Source: RGIG7450 sp045577655 (GTDB taxonomy: Bacteria; Bacillota; Clostridia; RUG12999). Taken from it: DNA of 21,054 nt. Numbering within the stretch: the first letter of the stretch is position 1; every line of letters begins with the position of its first letter. The notes below the pieces were generated by a model. The model did no database searches. It was not told the origin of the DNA and saw nothing but the letters and a program-made list of their open reading frames with translations. Location: contig JAZNIU010000015.1 of assembly GCA_045577655.1 (NCBI GenBank), forward strand, positions 1-21,054, given 5' to 3'. The position numbers and the translations under genes are program-made. This document shows positions 1-6,036 of this stretch, one piece after another.

Positions 1-413
1 GTAAATTTGACATTTACTGCGACGATTTAAAAAATGCAAAACAATACATTAAAAAACCTGTTGATGTTGTAACCTGCAACCCGCCATATACCGAATGGGG
101 TGGCGGCTACGTCAATGATTCTGACCAGAAAATGATTGCACGTCATGAAATATACTGCAAACTGGACGATATTTTAAAAAGTGTTGATGAAATATTAAAA
201 TTCGGCGGAAGATTTTATATGATACATAAATCTGAACGTCTGGCGGAAATTATTTCTTCTGCAAAAAAATATAAACTCGAGCCAAAAGAAATCCGGTTTA
301 TCCACGGTGGACCGGATAGAAATTCAAAGCTTATGCTTATAAGCTTTTTAAAGGGCGGTGGCAGCCAAATGACTGTTCTTCCTCCCATTTTCAGCCCGAA
401 AGGAACAATGTGA
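1..413 (+). CDS. tRNA1(Val) adenine-N6 methyltransferase, 3' part
   Basis: The 5' end lies outside the window. The reading frame is open from base 3 and gives 136 C-terminal residues before the TGA at 411-413. The sequence DVVTCNPPYTEWGGG near the start contains NPPY, the catalytic motif of amino-group N6-adenine methyltransferases, placed as in the TrmN6/YabB family, which modifies A37 of tRNA-Val using SAM. Downstream the pattern continues with a strand/helix region (LKFGGRFYMIHKSERL) and a final PDRNSKLMLI strand, as in YabB proteins. The rsmI gene starts one base after this stop, the yabB-rsmI association known from Bacillus and Clostridia. The SAM-binding motif I is upstream and not visible. 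An ATG at 132 is internal, not the start. Function beyond N6-adenine methylation is inferred from family and context. Confidence 0.85.
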   Translation, partial: KFDIYCDDLKNAKQYIKKPVDVVTCNPPYTEWGGGYVNDSDQKMIARHEIYCKLDDILKSVDEILKFGGRFYMIHKSERLAEIISSAKKYKLEPKEIRFIHGGPDRNSKLMLISFLKGGGSQMTVLPPIFSPKGTM

Positions 414-414
414 T

Positions 415-1239
415 ATGAGTGGTATTTTATATTTATGCCCCACGCCTATAGGAAATCTTGAAGATATAACTTTAAGAACAATCCGCATTCTTAAAGAGGT
501 AGATATTATTGCCGCTGAGGACACAAGACACAGCCAGAAGCTTCTTAATCATCTGGAAATTAAAAAGCCAATGGTAAGTTATTTTGAGCACAATAAACTT
601 GAGCGCGGCGAAGAAATCATCGGTTATTTAAACGAAGGCAAAAATGTTGCACTCATAACCGACGCCGGCACACCGGCAATTTCCGACCCCGGCGAAGTTT
701 TGGTGGCGCAGTGTATTGAACGCGGAATAGAGATTGTTCCTCTCCCCGGTGCAAGTGCCGTAATAACTGCGCTCATAGTTTCCGGAAAGCCAACCGGCAG
801 ATTTTCTTTCCAGGGTTTTTTAAGTATGAATAAAACTGCCCGTTTCGAGCATTTGGAATCTGTTTCAAAATACACTGAAACGCTGATATTTTATGAAGCA
901 CCTCACAAGTTGAAATCAACCCTAAAAGATATGCTTAAAGTGTTTGGTAACAGAAAAATTTCTCTTTGCAGAGAGCTTACAAAAGCTTTTGAAGAGATTA
1001 TACGAACAAACATCGAAGACGCTATCAATCTATATGAAGAAAAATCGCCTAAAGGCGAATATGTTCTTGTAATAGAGGGACATACTCCCCAAAAAGGCGA
1101 AGACTTTCAGGATGTTCCTCTCGAAAGCTTGTATGAAAAATATATATCCGAGGGCATGGACGAAAAAGAAGCTCTGAAAAAAGCTGCAAAGGACAAAGGC
1201 ATGTCAAAAAGAGATGCATATTCACTTCTTAAAACATAA
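415..1239 (+). CDS. rsmI: 16S rRNA (cytidine1402-2'-O)-methyltransferase RsmI
   Basis: A 274-residue member of the tetrapyrrole-methylase fold family that 2'-O-methylates C1402 of 16S rRNA at the decoding site. Visible family signatures are TPIGNLEDITLRT (9-22), AAEDTRHS (33-40), ITDAGTPAISDPGE (81-94) and LPGASAV near 110-116, together with FSFQGFL near 130-136. The C-terminal ~40 residues form the usual small helical tail. ATG 415 is preceded by an AAAGGA ribosome binding site that lies inside the upstream methyltransferase gene, whose TGA ends one base before this ATG, so the pair is likely translationally coupled. Length is normal for the family. A rho-independent terminator begins at its stop codon. 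Confidence 0.96.
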   Translation: MSGILYLCPTPIGNLEDITLRTIRILKEVDIIAAEDTRHSQKLLNHLEIKKPMVSYFEHNKLERGEEIIGYLNEGKNVALITDAGTPAISDPGEVLVAQCIERGIEIVPLPGASAVITALIVSGKPTGRFSFQGFLSMNKTARFEHLESVSKYTETLIFYEAPHKLKSTLKDMLKVFGNRKISLCRELTKAFEEIIRTNIEDAINLYEEKSPKGEYVLVIEGHTPQKGEDFQDVPLESLYEKYISEGMDEKEALKKAAKDKGMSKRDAYSLLKT

Positions 1240-1269
1240 AAAGCTGAAACAAAAGTTTCAGCTTTTTTT
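1238..1269. terminator. Bidirectional terminator between rsmI and trmB
   Basis: A perfect 13-bp stem (AAAAAGCTGAAAC at 1238-1250 with its complement at 1255-1267) has an AAAA loop and is followed by a T-run at 1263-1269. On the minus strand the A-run at 1238-1242 supplies the U-tract. It overlaps the last base of the rsmI stop codon, and the trmB TGA (1260-1258) is inside the stem, so it serves both convergent operons. Confidence 0.9.
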
Positions 1270-1902
1270 AAAATGTATTTCCAATCGATAAATGGGCATT
1301 CCCTGGTCGGAAAAGAGCTTTTCATACTCTGTCATAATGTTGCCCTCAAAAGCGGAATTATGCAAATCTAACGTGATATTCCGAAGTGTAAGACCAAGTT
1401 CGCAACATTCGTTCAGACTAAACTCAAACAGCTTTTTGTTGTCTGTCTTAAAATGAACCTCTCCGCCAAGAGGAGATAAAAGTTCTTTATATTTTTCAAG
1501 ATAGTTTCTATGAGTAAGTCTTCGTTTTGCATATCCGTTTTTGTGCCACGGGTCACAAAAATTTATGTATATTCTGCTGCATTCTCCCGGCGCAACAATG
1601 TCGCTCAAAAAGTTTGCATCCCCGTAAATAAACCTGACATTATCAAGTTTTTTCTCTGCCACTTTTTCCATGGCAAGAACCATAACATCACCGTTTTTTT
1701 CAATGGCAATATAATTTATGTCGGGGTTTCTTTCAGCAAGCTGGCTGACGAAACCGCCTTTACCGCAACCAATTTCAATATGTATAGGGTTTTCGTTTCC
1801 AAAAACCTCTTTTAGTCTGCCTTTTGGATATGGCTGAAAAATCGTGATATTTTCACATTTTTCCATTCTTTCTTCGCGGTGTTTTTTCTTTCTCATTCTC
1901 AT
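1258..1902 (-). CDS. trmB: tRNA (guanine-N7-)-methyltransferase TrmB
   Basis: A 214-residue SAM-dependent enzyme that makes m7G46 in tRNA. Motif I is EIGCGKGGF (43-51), an acidic residue ends strand 2 (AIEKN, 66-70), and the TrmB signature NFCDPWHKNGYAKRRLTH spans 114-131. The usual proline of the DPWPK motif is His here (DPWHK). TEYE (191-194) precedes the conserved C-terminal strand. The start MRMRKKKHRE matches the basic N-terminus usual in TrmB. The first 50 bases overlap the end of the ytxC-like gene, so it is the last gene of a three-gene minus-strand operon, and its stop is inside the shared terminator. Function is well supported by motifs and length. Confidence 0.95.
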   Translation of the reverse strand: MRMRKKKHREERMEKCENITIFQPYPKGRLKEVFGNENPIHIEIGCGKGGFVSQLAERNPDINYIAIEKNGDVMVLAMEKVAEKKLDNVRFIYGDANFLSDIVAPGECSRIYINFCDPWHKNGYAKRRLTHRNYLEKYKELLSPLGGEVHFKTDNKKLFEFSLNECCELGLTLRNITLDLHNSAFEGNIMTEYEKLFSDQGMPIYRLEIHFKKS

Positions 1903-2653
1903 AGTTTTTTATCCGTCCTTCAAAAATCTGTGTAATAGTATTTATAACAGGTTTATCCATAGAAACATTTTTAAGGATTATCTGTCCCGGCATTGCTGCC
2001 ATCAGATTGCTTATTAACAGGTCTTCTTCTTTTGGATTAAGCGGCATAAGTTCATCGGCAAATTCTTCGGAAAACCTTTCTTTAATAGGGCTTCCCGTCA
2101 AATCATACAGCTTATATACCCCGTCACTTTCCTCAAGAACAACCGCATCAATAAGCGGTTCCTGAATCTGAGCAAAATATTTAAGTAGAGCTATGAATTC
2201 ATCATAAGATTTTTTTGCAGAGTATTCGTCAACAAACATCTCTACAGTAAACTCCAGTTCTTCTTTATACCTGTTCAGCCTGAACTTGTAAAGTCCGTCA
2301 ACATAGATTTTACTGTGTTTTTCAATATGCTCCTCAATCTCTTCAGTTAAGATATCAGCTCGTTTTTGTTTTAGCTCAATATCAGACTGTACATATCCCG
2401 CAATCTCATCTGCCTCGGTCTTCATAAATTCAAAAGGGGCAAGAATTTTGTGTATTTCTACAGGCTCCCATTTATTTATAATATATCTGCTTAAAGTCTG
2501 AGAAATAAAGTGTAAAAATTTTTCTTCTTCAGAAGACAAAAAGATATATTCATCTAAAACACAAACGGCTTTTAAACCCTTTGTATGAATTTCGTCAAAA
2601 ATTGTTTTGAACAATTGTGTGATATCATCTAATGTATCAACAACAATATTCAA
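1853..2653 (-). CDS. ytxC: YtxC-like sporulation protein
   Basis: About 266 residues and resembling the YtxC family (putative sporulation protein, molecular role unknown). The recognisable block is the middle: YVDGLYKFRLNRYKEELEF, then FVDEYSAKKSYDEFIALLKY, FAQIQEPLIDAV and YKLYDLTG, the most conserved stretch of YtxC. No signal peptide or transmembrane segment is evident. The longest reading frame starts with GTG at 2662, but the GGAG ribosome binding site (2666-2663) overlaps that GTG. A TTG at 2653, eight bases downstream of GGAG, is the better start. The upstream gene's TGA overlaps the same GTG (GTGA), indicating translational coupling. Family assignment is from recall of the conserved block. 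A role in sporulation is inferred from the family. Confidence 0.8.
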   Translation of the reverse strand: MNIVVDTLDDITQLFKTIFDEIHTKGLKAVCVLDEYIFLSSEEEKFLHFISQTLSRYIINKWEPVEIHKILAPFEFMKTEADEIAGYVQSDIELKQKRADILTEEIEEHIEKHSKIYVDGLYKFRLNRYKEELEFTVEMFVDEYSAKKSYDEFIALLKYFAQIQEPLIDAVVLEESDGVYKLYDLTGSPIKERFSEEFADELMPLNPKEEDLLISNLMAAMPGQIILKNVSMDKPVINTITQIFEGRIKNYENEKEKTPRRKNGKM

Positions 2654-2658
2654 CCGGT

Positions 2659-3402
2659 TCACTCCTTTTCAGTTACAGGAACAATTGACCCAATATCACA
2701 AAGTTTTCCTGTCGCAAGGCTTATAACATTTACACCGCGTTTAATGCAAAAGTCATAAATTGCGTCATATTCTCTGTGCTTTTTTATATCGCCTGCAAAA
2801 GCAAGGAGGTCGGATTTGATTTTCCCCGAGGCACCGCCTAAAAACCCATAGGTTTGCCCCTCAAGATAAACATCTCCGGCAGATATTTTCAGCACATCAA
2901 TATTATGCCTTAAAAGGGTCTGTGCTATACCTTCGTCCTCCGTTATAACCGAATTTTCATCAACAATACAACAGCAACATTTTGAATAGCCCTGATTTAC
3001 TTTAATTTTTCTGCCGCAAAGTCGTATGAAAATTTCATTATCTGTATATTTAAAATTATGTATCGCAACCTTTCCTGTATATGCTACATTATATGCCACA
3101 TCGTCCGGGTAGGTACCTGTGGACGACTTTCTGCCTGATATAATTTTCCCGCCAATCGGTCCAAGCATTTTCTCATAATATTCTTTTACGAGTGGTGAAG
3201 CAACAAATTCCTTCCCACCCAAATGAAAAATTTGTGTATCAATATGGCTTCTAACCGAATTTTCAGCATATTCAATCCTGGTTCCCCTGAACACTTTTAT
3301 CCCCAAACTATTTAAACTGTTTTCAATTTCCAAAGAGGCATCTTCTGAAATAATAACAGAAGATGCGTTTTTCGGCAGATTGGGGTTTAAAACAAATTCC
3401 AT
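2659..3402 (-). CDS. DUF6873-like protein with deiminase-type (GME) fold features
   Basis: 247 residues of unknown function, soluble, no signal peptide. Motifs resemble the guanidino-group-modifying (GME) fold seen in arginine and agmatine deiminase relatives: HIDTQIFHLGG (53-63), YPDDVAYNVA (98-107), a VDENSVITEDEGI strand-turn (147-159), FLGGASGKI (187-195) and DIGSIVPV (236-243). I believe it belongs to the clostridial DUF6873 group. Four consecutive cysteines (142-145) precede the conserved strand. I see no convincing catalytic Cys/His/Asp set, so activity is open. The frame extends to a TTG at 3417, but GGAG lies between that TTG and ATG 3402, eight bases before the ATG, so ATG 3402 is the start. 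It heads the operon with ytxC-like and trmB, with a 4-base stop/start overlap. Confidence 0.6.
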   Translation of the reverse strand: MEFVLNPNLPKNASSVIISEDASLEIENSLNSLGIKVFRGTRIEYAENSVRSHIDTQIFHLGGKEFVASPLVKEYYEKMLGPIGGKIISGRKSSTGTYPDDVAYNVAYTGKVAIHNFKYTDNEIFIRLCGRKIKVNQGYSKCCCCIVDENSVITEDEGIAQTLLRHNIDVLKISAGDVYLEGQTYGFLGGASGKIKSDLLAFAGDIKKHREYDAIYDFCIKRGVNVISLATGKLCDIGSIVPVTEKE

Positions 3403-3435
3403 TACTTTTATCTCCAATAATTCATATTCTCGTAC

Positions 3436-3464
3436 TTGAAAAAAATAAAATAATCGTATATAAT
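3436..3464 (+). promoter_or_regulatory. Sigma-A type promoter for the small membrane peptide gene
   Basis: TTGAAA (3436-3441), a 17-base spacer and a consensus TATAAT (3459-3464). It lies about 28 bases upstream of the small open reading frame and nothing else on this strand follows closely, so the peptide gene seems to have its own vegetative promoter. Confidence 0.75.
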
Positions 3465-3492
3465 TTTAATAAAAACTAAAAGGGAGTTTGTT

Positions 3493-3597
3493 ATGAAAAA
3501 AAACACTACGCAAATAATCGCTTTTATTCTTGCTGCCACACTTTGCGGCAGCATCTTGCTTGGCGCACTGTCTGTCATAATATATCATTTATTGTAA
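3493..3597 (+). CDS. 34-residue single-span membrane peptide
   Basis: A short reading frame with a good GGGAG ribosome binding site (3482-3486) seven bases before ATG 3493 and a strong promoter upstream. The product is a basic start (MKKNTTQ) followed by a hydrophobic segment from about residue 8 to 34 containing CGSILLGAL, then the stop. A short basic head, one span and a G-S-x-L-x-G core resemble the tiny Firmicute membrane peptides of the Prli42/DUF4044 type (stressosome-associated in Listeria), but with so few residues this is only a suggestion. It lies in the gap between a divergent operon and yunB. The next gene starts 50 bases later. Existence as a gene is supported by promoter, ribosome binding site and composition; function is unknown. 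Confidence 0.6.
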   Translation: MKKNTTQIIAFILAATLCGSILLGALSVIIYHLL

Positions 3598-3646
3598 TAT
3601 TCACTTTTTTTCGGAATATGAGTATAATAAACTAAGGTGGTGTACT

Positions 3647-4267
3647 GTGCTTATGTTCCGAAAAAACAAAGTAAAACTTTTGGTATGGTTCTCGGTTGTT
3701 CTGATATTATCTGCATTTCTTACATATAGGTTTTTTATGGTTGCGAACGAAGTTGCAGGTGCACAGGCACAAAGAGAAGCAACCCAGACCGTTAACAACA
3801 TCGCAAGCCGTTATCTGCAGGAAAACAGCAACCTATACAGCAACATTCTGGTAAAAGACAGAAGTTCTTCCGGAAACATCGCATCAATAAACACCGATAT
3901 AGAAAAAATCAACAGACTGCAAACTGAAATATCCGACGCCGTGCTGAGAGGACTTGCCACCGAAGAAGGATTGCATGTTACAATACCTTTCGGCAACATC
4001 TTAGGTCTTCCGGTGCTTTTAAACGTTGGTCCGAGCATTGATTGCAAAATTGCTCCCGTTTCAAACGTGCACGTCCGATTTGAAGACTCTTTTGTGTCTG
4101 CCGGGATAAATCAGACAAAATTTTCTGTCGATCTTATAATTGAAACAGAGATTTTATATTCACTTTCTGCTTATGAGAACAAGCTTGGAATAACCAACAC
4201 CATTCCGGTTGTTCAACTTGTCCTTGTCGGAGATATACCTGACAATTACGCAAATATTAACCGTTAA
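3647..4267 (+). CDS. yunB: Sporulation protein YunB
   Basis: 206 residues matching the YunB family, a membrane-anchored protein made in sporulating Bacillus and Clostridia; its biochemical role is not known. The N-terminus is basic (FRKNKVK) followed by one transmembrane segment at about 11-30. The external part shows the family pattern: INTDIEKINRLQTEISDAV, then LHVTIPFGNILGLPVLLNVGP, and a C-terminal TNTIPVVQLVLVGDIPD. Start is GTG 3647, about six bases after AAGGTGG. An ATG two codons later is an alternative. A TATAAT-like hexamer at 3623-3628 lies just upstream with a poor -35, so the controlling sigma factor is uncertain. The stop overlaps the stop of the opposing fumarase gene by four bases, with no terminator between. 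Confidence 0.9.
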   Translation: MLMFRKNKVKLLVWFSVVLILSAFLTYRFFMVANEVAGAQAQREATQTVNNIASRYLQENSNLYSNILVKDRSSSGNIASINTDIEKINRLQTEISDAVLRGLATEEGLHVTIPFGNILGLPVLLNVGPSIDCKIAPVSNVHVRFEDSFVSAGINQTKFSVDLIIETEILYSLSAYENKLGITNTIPVVQLVLVGDIPDNYANINR

Positions 4268-5100
4268 ATAATACATTCCGCATGTCTTGTGACATGACAG
4301 CTGACGGTAACTGCAACGGGAAGCCCCGCAATATGAGTCGGGAAAGTTTCAATATTAACTCCAAGGGCAGTTGTCTTACCGCCAAATCCTTGCGGGCCAA
4401 CTCCTGTCCCATTTATTTCTTCAAGCAAACTCTTTTCAAGATTTGCATAATATTCATTCTCATTTGAAGTTGAAATGGGACGTGCAAGTGCAGCTTTGGA
4501 CAGCAAAGCTGCTTTTTCCATACTTCCACCAATTCCAACTCCAACAACAACCGGCGGACAGGGATTTGATGCTGCGTCAGATATGGTTTTAACAACAAAA
4601 TCTATAATGCCATCAACCCCGTCAGACGGTTTAAGCATCTTAACAGCACTCATATTTTCGCTGCCAAACCCTTTGGGCATAAATGTTATTTTAATTTTAT
4701 CCCCGTCAACAATGTTATAGTGTATAATAGCAGGTGTGTTGTCCCCTGTATTTTCTCTGAAAAGTGGATCTTTTACAACAGATTTTCTTAAAAAGCCGTC
4801 CCGGTATCCAAGTCTTACTCCCTCATTTACTGCATCAGTAAGATTGCCTGTTATATGGACATCCTGCCCAACTTCAATGAAAAAAATTGCCATGCCAGTG
4901 TCCTGACAAATCGGCACTTGTTTTTCGCAAGCAATTTGTGCGTTTTCAAGAAGAGAGTTTAAAATCTCCGCAGCAAGTCCATTTTCAGACTTTGCCGCAT
5001 CGGCAATTGCTTCTCTTATATCGTCATTTAAATTACAGTTAGCCGAAACACACATTTCGCGTATTTTTTCTGTTATAACAGATGCGTTTATTTCTCTCAT
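4264..5100 (-). CDS. Class I fumarate hydratase, alpha subunit
   Basis: 278 residues, the size of the separate alpha subunit of two-subunit, [4Fe-4S]-dependent fumarases (interconverting fumarate and malate). The three expected cluster cysteines are present: C65 in PICQDTG, C181 in NPCPP and C268 in SCHVTRH. Further family motifs are FMPKGFGSENMSA (140-152), VGVGIGGSMEKAALL (186-200) and GPQGFGGKTTALGV (235-248). The frame could extend to 5154, but GAGAGG lies just before ATG 5100, a TTGACA/TAAAAT promoter at 5132-5161 would start transcription inside the extension, and MREINASVITEKI is the usual alpha-subunit start. The beta subunit gene, normally adjacent, is not in the window: downstream is convergent yunB and upstream is the tRNA locus. 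L-tartrate dehydratase alpha is a related alternative. Confidence 0.87.
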   Translation of the reverse strand: MREINASVITEKIREMCVSANCNLNDDIREAIADAAKSENGLAAEILNSLLENAQIACEKQVPICQDTGMAIFFIEVGQDVHITGNLTDAVNEGVRLGYRDGFLRKSVVKDPLFRENTGDNTPAIIHYNIVDGDKIKITFMPKGFGSENMSAVKMLKPSDGVDGIIDFVVKTISDAASNPCPPVVVGVGIGGSMEKAALLSKAALARPISTSNENEYYANLEKSLLEEINGTGVGPQGFGGKTTALGVNIETFPTHIAGLPVAVTVSCHVTRHAECII

Positions 5101-5131
5101 AATCTTACCTCTCGCTCTAACATCTTCTATT

Positions 5132-5161
5132 ATTTTAGCTGAAAGTATATACAATTGTCAA
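5132..5161 (-). promoter_or_regulatory. Promoter for fumarase alpha gene
   Basis: On the minus strand, consensus TTGACA (5161-5156), an 18-base spacer and TAAAAT (5137-5132). The predicted transcript would begin near 5125, which excludes the longer reading frame starting at 5154 and supports ATG 5100. Confidence 0.65.
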
Positions 5162-5189
5162 TAATATTTGATAATATTTAAAAAAAAGC

Positions 5190-5218
5190 TTGATTTAATC
5201 ATTTTCTTGTGATATAAT
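5190..5218 (+). promoter_or_regulatory. Promoter for tRNA-Arg
   Basis: TTGATT (5190-5195), 17-base spacer, TATAAT (5213-5218) with an extended -10 (TGA before TATAAT). The tRNA begins 21 bases after the -10. Confidence 0.75.
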
Positions 5219-5239
5219 ACCTATTGTTGTATTTCAATT

Positions 5240-5316
5240 GCGCTGTTAGCTCAGCTGGATAGAGTGTTTGGCTACGAACCAAAAGGTCAGGGGTTCGAAT
5301 CCCTTACAGCGCGCCA
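5240..5316 (+). tRNA. tRNA-Arg (anticodon ACG)
   Basis: A complete cloverleaf: acceptor GCGCTGT (5240-5246) pairs with ACAGCGC (5306-5312), discriminator G, encoded CCA (5314-5316). The D arm is GCTC/GAGT with one G-T pair. The anticodon stem TTTGG/CCAAA encloses loop CTACGAA with ACG at 5274-5276. The T arm contains GGTTCGAATCC. The A34 would be read as inosine for CGN codons. Confidence 0.95.
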
Positions 5317-5346
5317 AAAAGGACACCGTCAGGTGTTCTTTTTTTT
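5317..5346 (+). terminator. Terminator of tRNA-Arg (first copy)
   Basis: GGACACC (5321-5327), loop GTCA, GGTGTTC (5332-5338, one G-T pair), then eight Ts (5339-5346). A-rich bases before the stem extend the pairing. The same terminator is repeated exactly at 5509-5537. Confidence 0.85.
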
Positions 5347-5508
5347 ATTTTAATAAAAGGGATTCGAACCCTGAGAGGGCATTTTACGTTTAAAAAGTTG
5401 CCTGTGGCAAGTTTTTTAGTAAAATGGTGCGATGGCGGGTACTGAAAACTTGTTTTCGGTCGCCGAGCAGGTAATACGCGAAGCGGATGTATCCCTTACA
5501 GCGCGCCA

Positions 5509-5537
5509 AAAAGGACACCGTCAGGTGTTCTTTTTTT
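5509..5537 (+). terminator. Second copy of the tRNA-Arg terminator
   Basis: Identical stem-loop (GGACACC, GTCA, GGTGTTC) followed by seven Ts (5531-5537). It closes the repeat element and would stop transcripts that read through the first terminator. Confidence 0.8.
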
Positions 5538-5540
5538 ATA

Positions 5541-5569
5541 TTGATGTAAGCCTGTTTTTGTGATAAAAT
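5541..5569 (+). promoter_or_regulatory. Promoter for membrane protein/TetR pair
   Basis: TTGATG (5541-5546), 17-base spacer, TAAAAT (5564-5569) with an extended -10 (TGA). It gives a leader of roughly 85 bases before the first gene. It starts three bases after the second terminator copy. Confidence 0.55.
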
Positions 5570-5624
5570 ATTTTTAAATCAACAAAAAGTTCAGATTATG
5601 TTGTTTATTTTTATTATCTTTTTA

Positions 5625-5643
5625 TTTATACTTAATGTATAAA
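5625..5643. promoter_or_regulatory. Palindrome in leader, candidate TetR operator
   Basis: Perfect inverted repeat TTTATAC (5625-5631), TTAAT spacer, GTATAAA (5637-5643), just before the ribosome binding site of the membrane protein gene. The second gene of the unit is a TetR-type regulator, a family that usually binds such palindromes near its own promoter. The link is inferred. Confidence 0.45.
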
Positions 5644-5662
5644 TTGAAAAGGAGGAATCAAT

Positions 5663-6016
5663 ATGAACACAGACAAAATTTTAGCAGAAGCAATAGCAAA
5701 GGATTATCTTCCAAAGGATAGCTCAAAAATTGTTGCCCTTAAAAAACTTGACAACAAAGCCAAACTTCCATCAACAATTTTTACCTACACTTTCGGAATA
5801 ATATCTTCCCTTATTGTTGGAACAGGAATGAGCCTTGCTTTGCAGGCTATCGGCACAGGAACAATTGCGATTGTTGCAGGAATTATTATAGGAATTATAG
5901 GATTTGTTCTTTGTGGAATTAACTATCCTATCTATAAAAAAATGCTTGAAAAAGACAAAGCACGATATGCTTACGAAATTGTTGAACTTGCCCGTGAAAT
6001 CAGCGAAGAAAAATAA
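5663..6016 (+). CDS. Small two-span membrane protein of unknown function
   Basis: 117 residues. A charged N-terminal region (1-37) is followed by two hydrophobic segments, about 38-60 (FTYTFGIISSLIVGTGMSLAL) and 66-88, then NYPIYKK and a charged C-terminal helix (95-117). The N-terminal MNTDKILAEAIAKDYLPKD with VALKKLD and the C-terminal YEIVELAREI are conserved in small Clostridia proteins that I recall being labelled dihydropteridine reductase. Nothing here supports that enzyme activity: there is no Rossmann or flavin motif. The ribosome binding site AAAAGGAGGAA is very strong. It has a promoter and a leader palindrome upstream, and a TetR-type gene follows after 20 bases, so the two are probably one transcriptional unit and the membrane protein a target of that regulator. 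Confidence 0.8.
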   Translation: MNTDKILAEAIAKDYLPKDSSKIVALKKLDNKAKLPSTIFTYTFGIISSLIVGTGMSLALQAIGTGTIAIVAGIIIGIIGFVLCGINYPIYKKMLEKDKARYAYEIVELAREISEEK

Positions 6017-6036
6017 AACAAAAAGGAGCGGTTGCT

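Larger units (their letters stand above)
5299..5537 (+). repeat. tRNA-Arg-associated structured element bounded by 47-nt direct repeats
   Basis: Bases 5299-5345 (end of the tRNA T arm, acceptor 3' strand, CCA and terminator) recur exactly at 5491-5537, 192 bases later. The second copy has no matching 5' tRNA half, so it is not a second tRNA. The DNA between holds an inverted 15-base copy of the T arm (AAGGGATTCGAACCC at 5357-5371, complement of 5291-5305) and a run of hairpins: CCCTGAGAGGG (5369-5379); a long imperfect stem at 5379-5430 with GTTGCC/GGCAAG at its tip; and GGCG...CGCC at 5434-5464 enclosing GAAAAC/GTTTTC. AAGGGAT at 5357-5363 can also pair with ATCCCTT at 5491-5497. No protein is encoded. 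This could be a small mobile or palindromic repeat that targets tRNA ends, or a structured RNA. The role is unknown. Confidence 0.7.

Noticed and set aside
1510..1815. Plus-strand frame opposite trmB
   Set aside because: Fully antisense to trmB with no domain signature or ribosome binding site.
3403..3417. TTG start at 3417 for the GME-fold-like gene
   Set aside because: The GGAG ribosome binding site lies just after this TTG and serves ATG 3402.
5101..5154. Longer N-terminus for fumarase alpha (start at 5154)
   Set aside because: The consensus promoter lies within this stretch and a good ribosome binding site precedes ATG 5100, which matches the usual family start.
5491..5508. Second tRNA-Arg gene
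   Set aside because: Only the 3' acceptor strand and CCA are repeated; there is no complementary 5' acceptor strand, D arm or anticodon arm upstream.
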